DNA of 64,000 nucleotides. It comes from DATJPY01 sp035506135. Lineage in GTDB: Bacteria; Myxococcota_A; UBA9160; PR03. The number at the start of each line of letters is the position of its first letter. The first letter of the stretch is position 1. Positions 8,585 through 16,842 of the stretch are shown here, piece by piece. Under the pieces are notes generated by a model. It was not told the origin of the DNA, ran no database searches, and saw only the letters and a list, made by a program, of their open reading frames with translations. The stretch is from assembly GCA_035506135.1 (NCBI GenBank), contig DATJPY010000031.1:1-64000 (forward strand), in the 5' to 3' direction. A program made the translations under genes and the position numbers.

Positions 8585-8590
8585 AGGAGG
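8585..8590 (+). promoter_or_regulatory. Strong ribosome binding site of the cupredoxin gene
   Basis: A perfect AGGAGG sits 6 nt before the ATG at 8597. It is one of the few consensus Shine-Dalgarno sites in this window and fixes the start of the small secreted protein. Confidence 0.75.
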
Positions 8591-8596
8591 AACACC

Positions 8597-8923
8597 ATGT
8601 CCGCACGCAGCCTCGCCCTCGCGCTCACCGCGGCCTTGCTGCTCGGCTCCGCCGCCGCGCGTGCCGCCGGTCCGACCGTCACCGTCGGTCACAATCTCAT
8701 CGATCCCGCCAAGGTCACCATCAAGGCCGGCGGATCGGTCACCTTCCACAACGTCGACGAGATGCCCGGCGGGCACACCATCGCCGCGGACGACGGCTCG
8801 TTCACGAGCCCGCCGATGAAGAAGGACGAGAGCTTCACGCAGAAGTTCGACAAGCCCGGGACCGTCCACATCCACATCGTCCAGCACCCGAACGCCAAGG
8901 GCGAGATCGACGTCACGCCGTAG
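8597..8923 (+). CDS. Secreted cupredoxin-fold protein lacking the type 1 copper Cys and Met
   Basis: This 108-residue protein has a Sec signal peptide (about 1-24, ending ARAAG) and a plastocyanin/amicyanin-like domain: VTVGHNLIDPAKVTIKAGGS, then VTFHNVDEMPGGHTI with the N-terminal His ligand (H60), and a C-terminal HPNAKGEI block. In type 1 copper proteins the last block reads C-x-x-H-P-x-M; here the Cys position is I94, His97 remains and the Met position is A100. So the fold is clear, but a blue copper centre is unlikely. His91, His93, His60 and His97 could bind Cu(II) or another metal. It stands alone, with its own strong ribosome binding site, next to a convergent lipoprotein gene. Confidence 0.8.
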   Translation: MSARSLALALTAALLLGSAAARAAGPTVTVGHNLIDPAKVTIKAGGSVTFHNVDEMPGGHTIAADDGSFTSPPMKKDESFTQKFDKPGTVHIHIVQHPNAKGEIDVTP

Positions 8924-8924
8924 A

Positions 8925-9476
8925 TCACTCGGGGCAGGTCGGCTCGACGTCGTAGCCGAGGGCGACGTAGGCGTGCCAGCGCGGCGGCCCCTCGCCCGTC
9001 GACACCAGGATGTGCATACCCTCGAGGCTGGTGCACTCGGAGACCGTCTCGGCCTCTCCGTCGCCGTCGAGGTCCGGTCGCATCGGGTCGACCGCGACGC
9101 CGGCCACCACGGCGACCGCGAGCTCGGGCAGATCGAGCGATGCGGCGCTGCGCGAGCTCCCGAGCGAGTAGGCGGCGGCCGGAACCTCGTCGATCAGGAC
9201 CAGCGGGAACGAATCGGGCGGGTCGCCGCCGAGTGGACCGGCCGCGACGGTGAAGGTGACGCGCTCGGCGGGATCCACCAGCAGAACCGAGGTGCCCGCC
9301 GCGAGGTGTCGGTTCGCGGTGAGGAAGAAGAGCGCGTCGCCGCGCGCGGCGAGGACGCCGAGCGACTGATCGAGCGCTGGCCGCGCGGGCGGAGCCGACG
9401 GCCGCAGGGCGCAGCCCGTGGCGCCGAGCGCTGCGAGCAGCAGCGCGGCGCCGCGCAAGAGGGCGCGCGCCGGCAC
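8925..9476 (-). CDS. Lipoprotein of unknown function
   Basis: A 183-residue protein with a lipoprotein signal peptide (lipobox GATGC, Cys at about 22) and no family I recognise. The mature part is a predicted beta-rich domain, with a DLDGDGEAE stretch near residue 140 that resembles an EF-hand-like or thrombospondin type 3 calcium loop. Two Cys near the C-terminus could form a disulfide. It is the last gene of a minus-strand run, starting one base after the stop of the upstream membrane-protein gene (9478) and converging on the cupredoxin gene. Confidence 0.6.
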   Translation of the reverse strand: MPARALLRGAALLLAALGATGCALRPSAPPARPALDQSLGVLAARGDALFFLTANRHLAAGTSVLLVDPAERVTFTVAAGPLGGDPPDSFPLVLIDEVPAAAYSLGSSRSAASLDLPELAVAVVAGVAVDPMRPDLDGDGEAETVSECTSLEGMHILVSTGEGPPRWHAYVALGYDVEPTCPE

Positions 9477-9477
9477 G

Positions 9478-9882
9478 CTAGCGCCCCGTCGTGCGCAGCC
9501 AGCCCGAGGTCGCGATGCCCCAGACGGCGTCGAACACGACGACGAGAAGGGGAGTCATCGCGCCGAGCTCCAGGCCGAACGTGCCCTTGCCCGCTCGCGG
9601 GAAGAACACGAAGAGCTGCGCCAGCGCGGGCGCGAGGCCGACGACGACGCCGTGAACCACCCAGCTTCGGAAGGTCATCGGCAGGGCGAAGAGGAGCCCC
9701 CAGAGCCCTCCCCACACCAGGCGCGGATACAGCCAGCCGAGCGTGAGCGCAGGAGCGAGCGACACGCCGAGCGCGGCGGTGAGGCCCAGGTGCCCGCTGG
9801 CCCAGACGGCCAGGCTGTTCGCGCACGCGCCGAATGCGCCGGCGGCGAAGCACAGGGAGAGGAGCCGCAGCAGCGCCTTCAT
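9478..9882 (-). CDS. Four-helix integral membrane protein, unknown
   Basis: The 134 residues contain about four hydrophobic segments (near 5-25, 32-52, 60-80 and 105-125) and no recognisable motif. ATG start MKALLRLL. It lies between mug upstream and a lipoprotein downstream in the same direction with tiny gaps, so co-transcription is likely. No function is offered. Confidence 0.6.
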   Translation of the reverse strand: MKALLRLLSLCFAAGAFGACANSLAVWASGHLGLTAALGVSLAPALTLGWLYPRLVWGGLWGLLFALPMTFRSWVVHGVVVGLAPALAQLFVFFPRAGKGTFGLELGAMTPLLVVVFDAVWGIATSGWLRTTGR

Positions 9883-9898
9883 GCGTCGCGCGACTCTA

Positions 9899-10438
9899 TC
9901 ACGCCTCCCGCGTTCCGCTTCGTCCGACCGCGCCGCGTCGCAGGGCCTCGAACGCCTGCACCAGCGCCGGGAGCTGGTAGTGTGCGTTGAGGCCGCTCGG
10001 ATTCGGCAGCAACCAGAGCGCGGACGGCCCGAGTCGCTGCGGCTGTCGTCCGGGCTCGGCGTCGGGCTGCGCGAACGCGGCGCGGAAGGCGCCGATCCCG
10101 AGCACCGCGACCGCGCGCGGCGCGTGGCGCGCGACCTTGCGCGCGAGCGTCCTCCGGCCTGCGACCAGCTCGTCGTCGCCGAGCTCGTCGGCCGACGCGG
10201 TCGCGCGCGCCACCAGGTTGGTGAGGCCGCAGCCGTGCGCGAGCAGGGATCGGTCCTGCGCGGGGGCGAGCACGTGCGGCGTGAAGCCGGCGCCGTGCAG
10301 CGCGCGCCAGAAGCGGTTGCCCGGCCGCGCGAAGTGATGGCCGGCGGCGGCGGAGTAGAGACTCGGGTTGATCCCGCAGAAGAGCACGTCGAGCCCCGGC
10401 GCGATGACGTCCGGGATGCGCCGGCCCGCAGCGGTCAG
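9899..10438 (-). CDS. mug: G/U mismatch-specific DNA glycosylase (Mug)
   Basis: The protein (about 179 residues) carries the Mug/TDG uracil-DNA glycosylase core: FCGINPSLYSAAAGHHFA with the catalytic Asn of GINP, RPGNRFWRALHGAGFT, and the later LPNPSGLNAHY substrate loop. Mug removes U, ethenocytosine or T opposite G as the first step of base excision repair. The start is uncertain. A CTG at 10438 overlaps the upstream stop as CTGA and puts the N-terminus about where E. coli Mug begins; the nearest conventional start is GTG at 10453, which gives a 19-nt overlap and 5 extra residues. I drew the CTG because of the coupling pattern. Confidence 0.88.
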   Translation of the reverse strand: MTAAGRRIPDVIAPGLDVLFCGINPSLYSAAAGHHFARPGNRFWRALHGAGFTPHVLAPAQDRSLLAHGCGLTNLVARATASADELGDDELVAGRRTLARKVARHAPRAVAVLGIGAFRAAFAQPDAEPGRQPQRLGPSALWLLPNPSGLNAHYQLPALVQAFEALRRGAVGRSGTREA

Positions 10439-10686
10439 GAGCTGCGGCGCCACATGAAGCCGCCGAGGAGCAGCATCCAGACCAGGAGCAGCGAGTTCGC
10501 GGGCATGTTGATCGCCATCGCGAGCCCGGAGAAGCCCGTGTAGGCGATGGCGACTCCTGCGGCCAACGCAGCCTGCGCGTCGTTCGGGTCCGCTCCCATC
10601 GGGTGCAGATAGGTTCCGACGAGGAGCAGGAGGCTGCCTGCGATCGCGCACGCGGCCGCCGCCCGCCCGCTGGCGCGGGATTCCAT
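10435..10686 (-). CDS. Small membrane protein, unknown
   Basis: This 83-residue protein has two or three hydrophobic segments (about 9-27, 38-55 and 58-76) and ends MWRRSS. No family recognised. The ATG at 10686 lies 4 bases after the stop of lhr, and its stop overlaps the start region of mug, so it sits between two nucleic-acid enzymes in one transcript. An upstream start would add an Arg/Pro-rich extension that overlaps lhr; I prefer the ATG. Confidence 0.5.
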   Translation of the reverse strand: MESRASGRAAAACAIAGSLLLLVGTYLHPMGADPNDAQAALAAGVAIAYTGFSGLAMAINMPANSLLLVWMLLLGGFMWRRSS

Positions 10687-10690
10687 GGAC

Positions 10691-13600
10691 CTAGAGCCGC
10701 GCGGCCCCGGCCGCGGACTCGACCGGCACGCCGTCGCGATACACCACGGAGTGTCCACGGAGTGCGGGGACGCGCGCGCCGGGGACGACGGTGCCCACCA
10801 GATTCAGCGGGTCGGCGCCGGAGAGGCGCACGGTCTCCCCGCGGCGCGGGAGCTTGCGTGTCTGGCGCAGCGCGTCGACGGCGCCCGGCAGCGCGAACTG
10901 CTCGCCGGTGAAGCCGGTGACGAAGCGTCCTCCGCGCGCGGTGCCGCGGGCCTCCATGCGGCGCAGCGCCCAGAAGATCTCGCGCTTCGGGAGCACGAGC
11001 GGCTCGCGGCCGAGCAGGTCGTGGAAGACGACGCCCCAGCGCGCGAGGAGCTGCTCGGCGATGGCCTCGGCGAGGGTCTCTCGATCGCCGGTGCCCGCGG
11101 CCGTGGGCAGCAGCGCGAAGCGGCCGGGCGCAGCGTGCGCCTCGCGCAGCCGGCGCCGCAGCCGGCCGCGCGCGCTCGCGACCCGGGTGCGGCGCCGCTC
11201 GCGATCGACCTGGCGCCGGGCGAGCAGCGCGCGCACCGCGCCGAAGCCGTCCGCCGTGACGAGCCCGCGCGCCACCAGATCCCAGAGTGCCTCCTCGACC
11301 TCGACCGGGAGACGGCCGGTGCTCGCGAGGAGATCGCCTTCGAAGAGGGCGCCCTGGGCGGCGAGCCGCTCGAGGATGTCGCGCGCGGGCCCCGGGCCCG
11401 GGACGGGCGGCGCGGCGTCGCCGCGCGCAGCGGCGAGGAGCCAGGGGAGGTCGTCGCGGCACGCGAAGGCGAGCGGCGTGGCGCGCGAGGGCGCAACGCC
11501 GCCGCGCGTCGGCTCCTCGCCCTCGGCCGCTCCGGCCCGCACCGTGAGCCTCCCCCAGACCACCTCGCCCGAGAGACAGAGCGCGTCGAGCCAGGCCGGG
11601 TCGTACGCGGCGACGCGCGCGGGGAGCACCGACTCCTCCCAGGCGCCCGCGGCCAGCTCGAAGCCCTGGAGCTGCTCCACCACGGCCAGGAGCCCGCGCC
11701 GTCCCTCGCGCTGGGTGCCGGGCGCCGCGTGCTGCCAGCGCAGCAGGAAGCGCATGAAGTCCTGCGCGCTCACGGGCTCGATCTCGCGCCGCAGCCGCTC
11801 CTGCGTGTAGAGGTGGATCCGCGAGAGGAGGCGGCGGGCGCAGAACTCCTCGACGCCGCGCGAGGGGTCGAAGCGGCCGCGCAAGGCGAAGCCCTGCGCC
11901 TCGAGCCGCGCGAGCGCCAGCTCGATCGCGTCCGGCGCGAGGCCCGTGCGCGCAGCCACGTCGGCGACGGTGACGGGCCCGCAGCCTTCGAGATGGCCGC
12001 GCACGACGTCGACCGCCGCCATCTCGGCGTCCGGCGTCCCGGCCCGGGCGATCGCATCCGGCACGCGCACGTCGGGCGTCATGCGCGCGCGCGCGAAGAG
12101 CGCCTCGACCCAGGCACGCCGCTCGGCGGCGACCCAGAGCCGACCCGCCGGAGTGTCGGCCGAGGCCGCGCGCCCGGCCGCCGCGAGCGCCTCGAACCAC
12201 TCTTGCCAGGCCGGCTCCGGGCGGACCAGCACGGCGCCGAGCAGGTGGTCGTGGAGCTCCTCCGCGTCGCGCGGCGCAGGGCGCGCCTCCTCGCGCACGC
12301 GCGCGATCGCCTCGGGGTCGAGGCGCCCGAGGTCGCGCGCGTTCTCCGGAATGCCCCGGCGCAGGGCCACGGCGCGCGTGCGGCGTTCCTCGAGCGGCGC
12401 GTCGTCGAGGAAGGCATAGGGGCGCGCGTTCAGGATCTCGTGCGCCAGCAGCGAGGGCTCCGTCGTGTCGCGCAGATGGACCGCGACGCGGCCCTCGCGC
12501 ATGCCGCGGAGCAGCTCGACGAGCCCGGCCAGGTCCGCCGCCTCGTACAGGCAGTCGCGCATCGTCTGGCGCACGATCACGTTGTCGGGGATCTCGAGCG
12601 GCCCGGCCGCGTTCTCTCCGCAGGCCGCGAGCTGCGGAAACATCGCCGCCAGCAGGTCGTCGGCCTGCATGCGTTGAAGCGGCGGAGGCACGCGACGCCC
12701 ACCGCGCTGGCGCAGCACGAGCAGAGCGCGGCCCAGGTTCCAGCGCCACCGCACCGCGAAGGTCGGGGCGGCGAGCATCGCCTGGGCGAGCACCTCCTCG
12801 ACGGTATCGGGCGACAGGAAGCGCGGGACGTCCTCGAGCGGGAAGCTGTGCTGCGGCGAGAGCGACAGCACGACGGCGTCGTCGTTCGCCGCCGCCTGCA
12901 GCTCGAAGTCGAAGGTGCGGCAGAAGCGCTTGCGCAGCGCCAGCCCGAGGCCGCGATTCACGCGCCCCCCGAACGGCGCGTGCACCACGAGCTGCATTCC
13001 GCCCGACTCGTCGAAGAAGCGCTCGAAGACGACGTGCTCGCGCGTGGGCAGGATTCCGAGGGCGCCGCGCGCCGCGTCGAGGTAGCGGGCGATCTGCTCG
13101 GCCGCGGCGGGCTCGAGCGCAGCGTCGCCGGTGAGCCAGTCGACCGCCGCCGCGATGCCTCCGGTCTCGAGCCGCTCGCCGACACCAGCGCGCAGCGCCG
13201 ACACCTCCGCCGAGAGCTCTTGCGTCCGCGCCGGCGCCTCGCCCAGCCAGAACGGCACGCTCGGCGGCGCGCCCTTGGCGTCGGCGACGCGCACCACGCC
13301 GTTCTCGACGCGCCGGATCTGCCACGAGGTGCTGCCGAGCAGGAAGACGTCGCCCGCCATGCTCTCGATGGCGAAGTCCTCGTTCACGGTGCCGACGAAG
13401 GTGTCGTCGGGATCCGCCACGACCCGGTAGTCGGCGGTGTCGGGGATGGCGCCGCCCGCGGCGAGCGCCGCGATGCGCGCGCCGCGCCGGCCCCGCAGCA
13501 CCCCGTTCACGCGGTCACGGTGGAGCCAGGCGCCGCGGCGGCCGCGACCGGTCGCGATGCCCTCGGAGAGCAGCTCCACGACCGCATCGAAGTCCTCGCG

Positions 13601-14989
13601 GGCGAGCCCCGCGTAGGAGGCGGAGCGCCGCACCAGCGCGTAGAGGTCGTCCTCGCGCCAGGCCTCGGCCGCGCAGGCCGCGACGAGCTGCTGGGCCAGG
13701 ATGTCGAGCGGCGCATCGGGGGGTGCGACGCGGTCGAGGTGGCCGGCGCGCACGCCGCGCAGCAGCGCGGCGCACTCGACCAGCTCGTCGCGCGTCGCCG
13801 GAAACAGTCGCCCCTTCGGGACGGCGCCGCGCGCGTGCCCCGAGCGGCCGACCCGCTGCAGGAAGGTCGCGAGGCTGCGCGGCGATCCGATCTGGCAGAC
13901 CAGGTCGACGGGTCCGATGTCGATGCCGAGCTCGAGCGACGCGGTGGCCACGAGCGCGCGCAGGTCGCCCGCGCGGAGCCGCGCCTCGAGCGCGGCGCGC
14001 CGGTCCTTCGAGAGGCTGCCGTGGTGGGCGGCGACGCGGTCCTCTCCGAGGCGCTCCGCGAGCAGGTGCGCGGTGCGCTCGGCCAGGCGGCGGGTGTTGA
14101 CGAAGACGAGCGTGGTGCGGTGCGCCTCGACCAGCCCCGCGATCCGATCGAGGATCTCGCCGAACTGCTCGTGCGAGGCGACCGCCTCGAGCTCGCTGCC
14201 AGGCACCTCGATGCCGAGATCGAGCGCCCGGCGGTGGCCGAAGTCGACGATGCGGCAGCGCGGCCTCCCGTCGGCCTGATCATCCGGCGGGCCAGGCGCT
14301 TCCCGCCCTGCGTCTTCCCTCTCCGCGCCCGCGCCGACCAGAAGCCGCGCCACGGTCTCGATGGGGCGCTGCGTGGCCGAGAGCCCGATGCGCACGGGCG
14401 GCGCGTCGCAGAGCGCGCCCAGGCGCTCGAGCGTGAGCGCCAGGTGCGAGCCGCGCTTGTCGCGCGCGACGGCGTGGATCTCGTCGACGATCACCGTGTC
14501 GACCGCGCGCAGGCGCTCCCGGCTCCGCTCGGCGGTGACCAGCAGGTAGAGCGACTCGGGGGTGGTGACGATCAGGTGCGGCGGGCGCTTGAGCATCGCC
14601 GTCCGCGCGGAGGGGGGCGTGTCGCCGCTCCGGACCAGCGCGCGGATCTCGGGCACTGCGAGCCCGAGCTCGCCGGCGACGGCGCGGATCTCGGCCAGCG
14701 GCGTCGTCAGGTTGTGCTGGATGTCGGAGGCGAGCGCCTTGAGCGGGGAGACGTAGACGACGCGCGTCTCGTCGGCGAGGCCGCCTTCGCGCTCGGCGCG
14801 CCGGATCAGCCGGTCGATGCAGACCAGGAAGGCGGCGAGCGTCTTGCCGCTCCCGGTCGGCGCGGCGATCAGTGTGTGGTTGCCGGCGGCAATCGACGGC
14901 CAACCTTCGGCCTGCGGCTCGGTGGGACCCGCCGGGAAGCGCCGCGCGAACCACGTCGAGACGGCCGGGTGGAAGAGATCGCCCAGCAT
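10691..14989 (-). CDS. lhr: Lhr-family ATP-dependent helicase
   Basis: A 1432-residue Lhr-type superfamily 2 helicase. The Lhr core has Walker A APTGSGKT (about 45-52), motif Ia YVSPLKAL, motif Ib TTPESLYLLV, the DEIH box (VDEIHAVARDKRGSHL), motif III SATQRP, motif IV VFVNTRR, motif V ATASLELGIDIG and motif VI QRVGRSGH. A winged-helix/beta-barrel region and the long C-terminal extension of Lhr-Long follow (E. coli Lhr about 1538). An acidic, Gly/Pro-rich insert (around 230-255, GREAPGPPDD) is not part of the core. Lhr unwinds RNA:DNA hybrids 3'-5' and is linked to DNA repair and RNA processing. The ATG at 14989 follows a dnaA-like gene with a 29-nt gap. Confidence 0.95.
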   Translation of the reverse strand: MLGDLFHPAVSTWFARRFPAGPTEPQAEGWPSIAAGNHTLIAAPTGSGKTLAAFLVCIDRLIRRAEREGGLADETRVVYVSPLKALASDIQHNLTTPLAEIRAVAGELGLAVPEIRALVRSGDTPPSARTAMLKRPPHLIVTTPESLYLLVTAERSRERLRAVDTVIVDEIHAVARDKRGSHLALTLERLGALCDAPPVRIGLSATQRPIETVARLLVGAGAEREDAGREAPGPPDDQADGRPRCRIVDFGHRRALDLGIEVPGSELEAVASHEQFGEILDRIAGLVEAHRTTLVFVNTRRLAERTAHLLAERLGEDRVAAHHGSLSKDRRAALEARLRAGDLRALVATASLELGIDIGPVDLVCQIGSPRSLATFLQRVGRSGHARGAVPKGRLFPATRDELVECAALLRGVRAGHLDRVAPPDAPLDILAQQLVAACAAEAWREDDLYALVRRSASYAGLAREDFDAVVELLSEGIATGRGRRGAWLHRDRVNGVLRGRRGARIAALAAGGAIPDTADYRVVADPDDTFVGTVNEDFAIESMAGDVFLLGSTSWQIRRVENGVVRVADAKGAPPSVPFWLGEAPARTQELSAEVSALRAGVGERLETGGIAAAVDWLTGDAALEPAAAEQIARYLDAARGALGILPTREHVVFERFFDESGGMQLVVHAPFGGRVNRGLGLALRKRFCRTFDFELQAAANDDAVVLSLSPQHSFPLEDVPRFLSPDTVEEVLAQAMLAAPTFAVRWRWNLGRALLVLRQRGGRRVPPPLQRMQADDLLAAMFPQLAACGENAAGPLEIPDNVIVRQTMRDCLYEAADLAGLVELLRGMREGRVAVHLRDTTEPSLLAHEILNARPYAFLDDAPLEERRTRAVALRRGIPENARDLGRLDPEAIARVREEARPAPRDAEELHDHLLGAVLVRPEPAWQEWFEALAAAGRAASADTPAGRLWVAAERRAWVEALFARARMTPDVRVPDAIARAGTPDAEMAAVDVVRGHLEGCGPVTVADVAARTGLAPDAIELALARLEAQGFALRGRFDPSRGVEEFCARRLLSRIHLYTQERLRREIEPVSAQDFMRFLLRWQHAAPGTQREGRRGLLAVVEQLQGFELAAGAWEESVLPARVAAYDPAWLDALCLSGEVVWGRLTVRAGAAEGEEPTRGGVAPSRATPLAFACRDDLPWLLAAARGDAAPPVPGPGPARDILERLAAQGALFEGDLLASTGRLPVEVEEALWDLVARGLVTADGFGAVRALLARRQVDRERRRTRVASARGRLRRRLREAHAAPGRFALLPTAAGTGDRETLAEAIAEQLLARWGVVFHDLLGREPLVLPKREIFWALRRMEARGTARGGRFVTGFTGEQFALPGAVDALRQTRKLPRRGETVRLSGADPLNLVGTVVPGARVPALRGHSVVYRDGVPVESAAGAARL

Positions 14990-15018
14990 GGTTGCTGAGT
15001 GTGCCTCGGAGATTCCGT

Positions 15019-16491
15019 TCAGGCGATCTGGCCCCTCCGGGACGGGCGGGGGGTGCCGTGGGGGAACCGGTGCGGGCCCTTGCGGCCGCCGGTGAGGGCG
15101 TCGAGCTCCGCCAGCAGAGGGGCGACGCGGGAGGCCACTGGCGAGCGGGTCGCGAGGGAGCGCTCCACGGCGCGCACCGCGTTGGCGACGGAGGGGTGGT
15201 TGCGGCGGAAGGCCTCGCCGATCCGCTGCAGTGAGGCGTCGGTGTAGCGGCTGCAGAGGTACATCGCGATCTGGCGCGGCACCAGGAAGTCGCGGCGCCG
15301 CGAGCGCGACGCCAGCAGGTCGATGCTCGTGCCGAAGTGCGCCGCGACGAGCGCGGCGACGCGCTCGGGATCGATCGCGCAGCCGGCGCGCCTCGGGAGC
15401 ACCTTGCGCAGCGCCGCCTCCACCAGCAGCAGGTCGATCGAGCGCCCGAGGAGCGCGGCGCTCCCCGCGAGCTGGACGACCGCCGACTCGAGGTCGCGCA
15501 CGCTCGAGGGGATCGCGGTGGCGAGGCGCTCGAGGCAGTCGGGCGGGAGCGCGATCTGGGCGGCGCTCGCCTTGGCACGCAGGATGCGCCGTCGCAGCTC
15601 GAGGTCCGGCGTCTCGATCTCGGCGACGAGCCCGCTCGCCAGCCGCGAGGCCAGGCGCGCGTCGAGGTCGGGGATCTCGCGCGGCAGCCGCTCGGCCGTG
15701 AGCATCACGCGCGCCCCACGACGGGCGAGCTGCTCCAGGGTGTGGAGCAGCTCGAGCTGCGTCGACTGCTTCCCGCGCAGGAAGTGGACGTCCTCGAGCA
15801 CCAGCACGTCGCATTCGCGGTAGCGGCGCTTGAACTCGGCCGTGCGCTGGGCGCGGATCGACGCGAGGAGCTCGTTCGTGAACTGCTCGCCCGAGGCGTA
15901 GACCGCGCGCTCGCCCCGCCCGGTCACCTCGGCCGCCACGGCGGAGGCGAGGTGCGTCTTGCCGAGCCCCGCGGCGGCGGCGACGTAGAGCGGGCTCACT
16001 GCGAGCTGCCGACCGCCCGCCAGCGCGCGCGCCGCCTCGAGCGCCAGCGCGTTGCTGCTCCCGGCGGCGAACTCGTCGAAGGCCGGTGCGGCGCAAGCGC
16101 GCGAGGGCTCGGCGCGCGGCGCCGCCTGGGGCCGCACCGGGAAGACGCGCGTCACGGGTCGGGCCGCGGTCGTCGAGGTGTCCGACGTCTCCGGTGCCGG
16201 CGTGCTCACCGCCCGCACCGCGAGCGCGACCGCGATCGACCGGCCGCACGCCTCCGCGGCGTGCTCGACGATGCGCGCGAGATAGCGCTCGCGCACGCGC
16301 TCGCAGTGGAAGGCGCTCGGGCAGACCAACCGCAGCCCCTCGTCTGCGGACTCGGGGGAGAGCGGCTTGAGCCACGCCTCGAGGGCGAGGGGCGGCAGCT
16401 CGCGGGCGAGACGACACAGCACGCCGTCCCACAGGCTCGTCGCCTGGGCGAGCGCAGACACCGCCCGATCGACCTGGGGGGAGCAGGTCAT
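15019..16491 (-). CDS. dnaA: Divergent DnaA-like replication initiator ATPase
   Basis: A 490-residue protein with full DnaA layout: domain I (about 20-80, SLWDGVLCRLARELPPLALEAW trimmed to its core LWDGVLCRLAREL), a Pro/Thr/Ala linker, the AAA+ domain and a C-terminal helix-turn-helix. Walker A is AAAGLGKTH (172-180) rather than the usual GGxGLGKTH, Walker B is VLVLEDVHFL, sensor 2 is SSVRDLE, and the domain IV entry VPRQIAMYL is conserved. The DnaA signature GGRDHTTV is replaced by FRRNHPSV (428-435): Asp becomes Asn and the first Thr becomes Pro, residues that read the DnaA box. It lies in a non-oriC context without dnaN. It could be the genuine but divergent DnaA, or a paralogue with another target. 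An in-frame ATG at 16572 would add 27 basic residues. Confidence 0.85.
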   Translation of the reverse strand: MTCSPQVDRAVSALAQATSLWDGVLCRLARELPPLALEAWLKPLSPESADEGLRLVCPSAFHCERVRERYLARIVEHAAEACGRSIAVALAVRAVSTPAPETSDTSTTAARPVTRVFPVRPQAAPRAEPSRACAAPAFDEFAAGSSNALALEAARALAGGRQLAVSPLYVAAAAGLGKTHLASAVAAEVTGRGERAVYASGEQFTNELLASIRAQRTAEFKRRYRECDVLVLEDVHFLRGKQSTQLELLHTLEQLARRGARVMLTAERLPREIPDLDARLASRLASGLVAEIETPDLELRRRILRAKASAAQIALPPDCLERLATAIPSSVRDLESAVVQLAGSAALLGRSIDLLLVEAALRKVLPRRAGCAIDPERVAALVAAHFGTSIDLLASRSRRRDFLVPRQIAMYLCSRYTDASLQRIGEAFRRNHPSVANAVRAVERSLATRSPVASRVAPLLAELDALTGGRKGPHRFPHGTPRPSRRGQIA

Positions 16492-16842
16492 CAATGCGAT
16501 TCTCGGAGCTTTTTGGGGTTCGCCGGGAAGATTCCCGAACGAGAACCGCCGGAAGCGCGCGGAGTAGACCATAGCGCCCGCGCGTTCGCAAGAGAGGAAA
16601 TGCAGCGATCGCGAAAATCGTCCGACACTAAAATGTTACAGCGCGAAACAGCGGATCACCGGCGGAGAACTTCCGTTTGCAAACGCGAAGGAGATTCCTT
16701 TCCGCGCAGTTCTGAGCCGCTCGCGAGAGGCTCCAAGATGCTCCGAACGCGCTGGCGGGCGGCGCGCGGCCGGTCGCGACCTCGATCACGGATCTACGGA
16801 ATGCGAGAGATTGCTGATACCAGATCGAAATCGCTCGCGAGA
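16492..16842. other. Intergenic region upstream of the dnaA-like gene
   Basis: About 350 bases lie between the LON-domain gene and the dnaA-like ATG, both on the minus strand. I find no convincing gene. Part of it (16590-16700) is markedly more AT-rich than the surroundings and holds a 12-bp perfect palindrome. On the minus strand a TAACAT hexamer near 16640 could be a -10 element. No TTATCCACA-type DnaA box is visible. It probably holds the promoter of the dnaA-lhr-mug run. Confidence 0.5.
16674..16685. promoter_or_regulatory. 12-bp perfect palindrome CGTTTGCAAACG, operator candidate
   Basis: The sequence equals its own reverse complement over all 12 bases and lies in the AT-richer patch about 183 bases upstream of the dnaA-like ATG, just upstream of a possible -10 hexamer on the minus strand. 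A palindrome of this size could be a dimeric repressor site. There is no second copy that I noticed in the window. Confidence 0.3.

Noticed and set aside
9879..13325. Long minus-strand open frame crossing mug, the small membrane gene and part of lhr
   Set aside because: Low-complexity Arg/Ala/Pro translation in the shifted frame of real genes.
10685..14998. Very long open frame on the + strand, antisense to lhr
   Set aside because: Arg/Gly/Ala/Glu-rich translation without any domain, fully opposite a complete Lhr helicase; typical artefact of high GC.
16492..16842. Possible replication origin beside the dnaA-like gene
   Set aside because: AT-richer patch is short, no DnaA boxes are visible and dnaN, recF or gyrB are absent.
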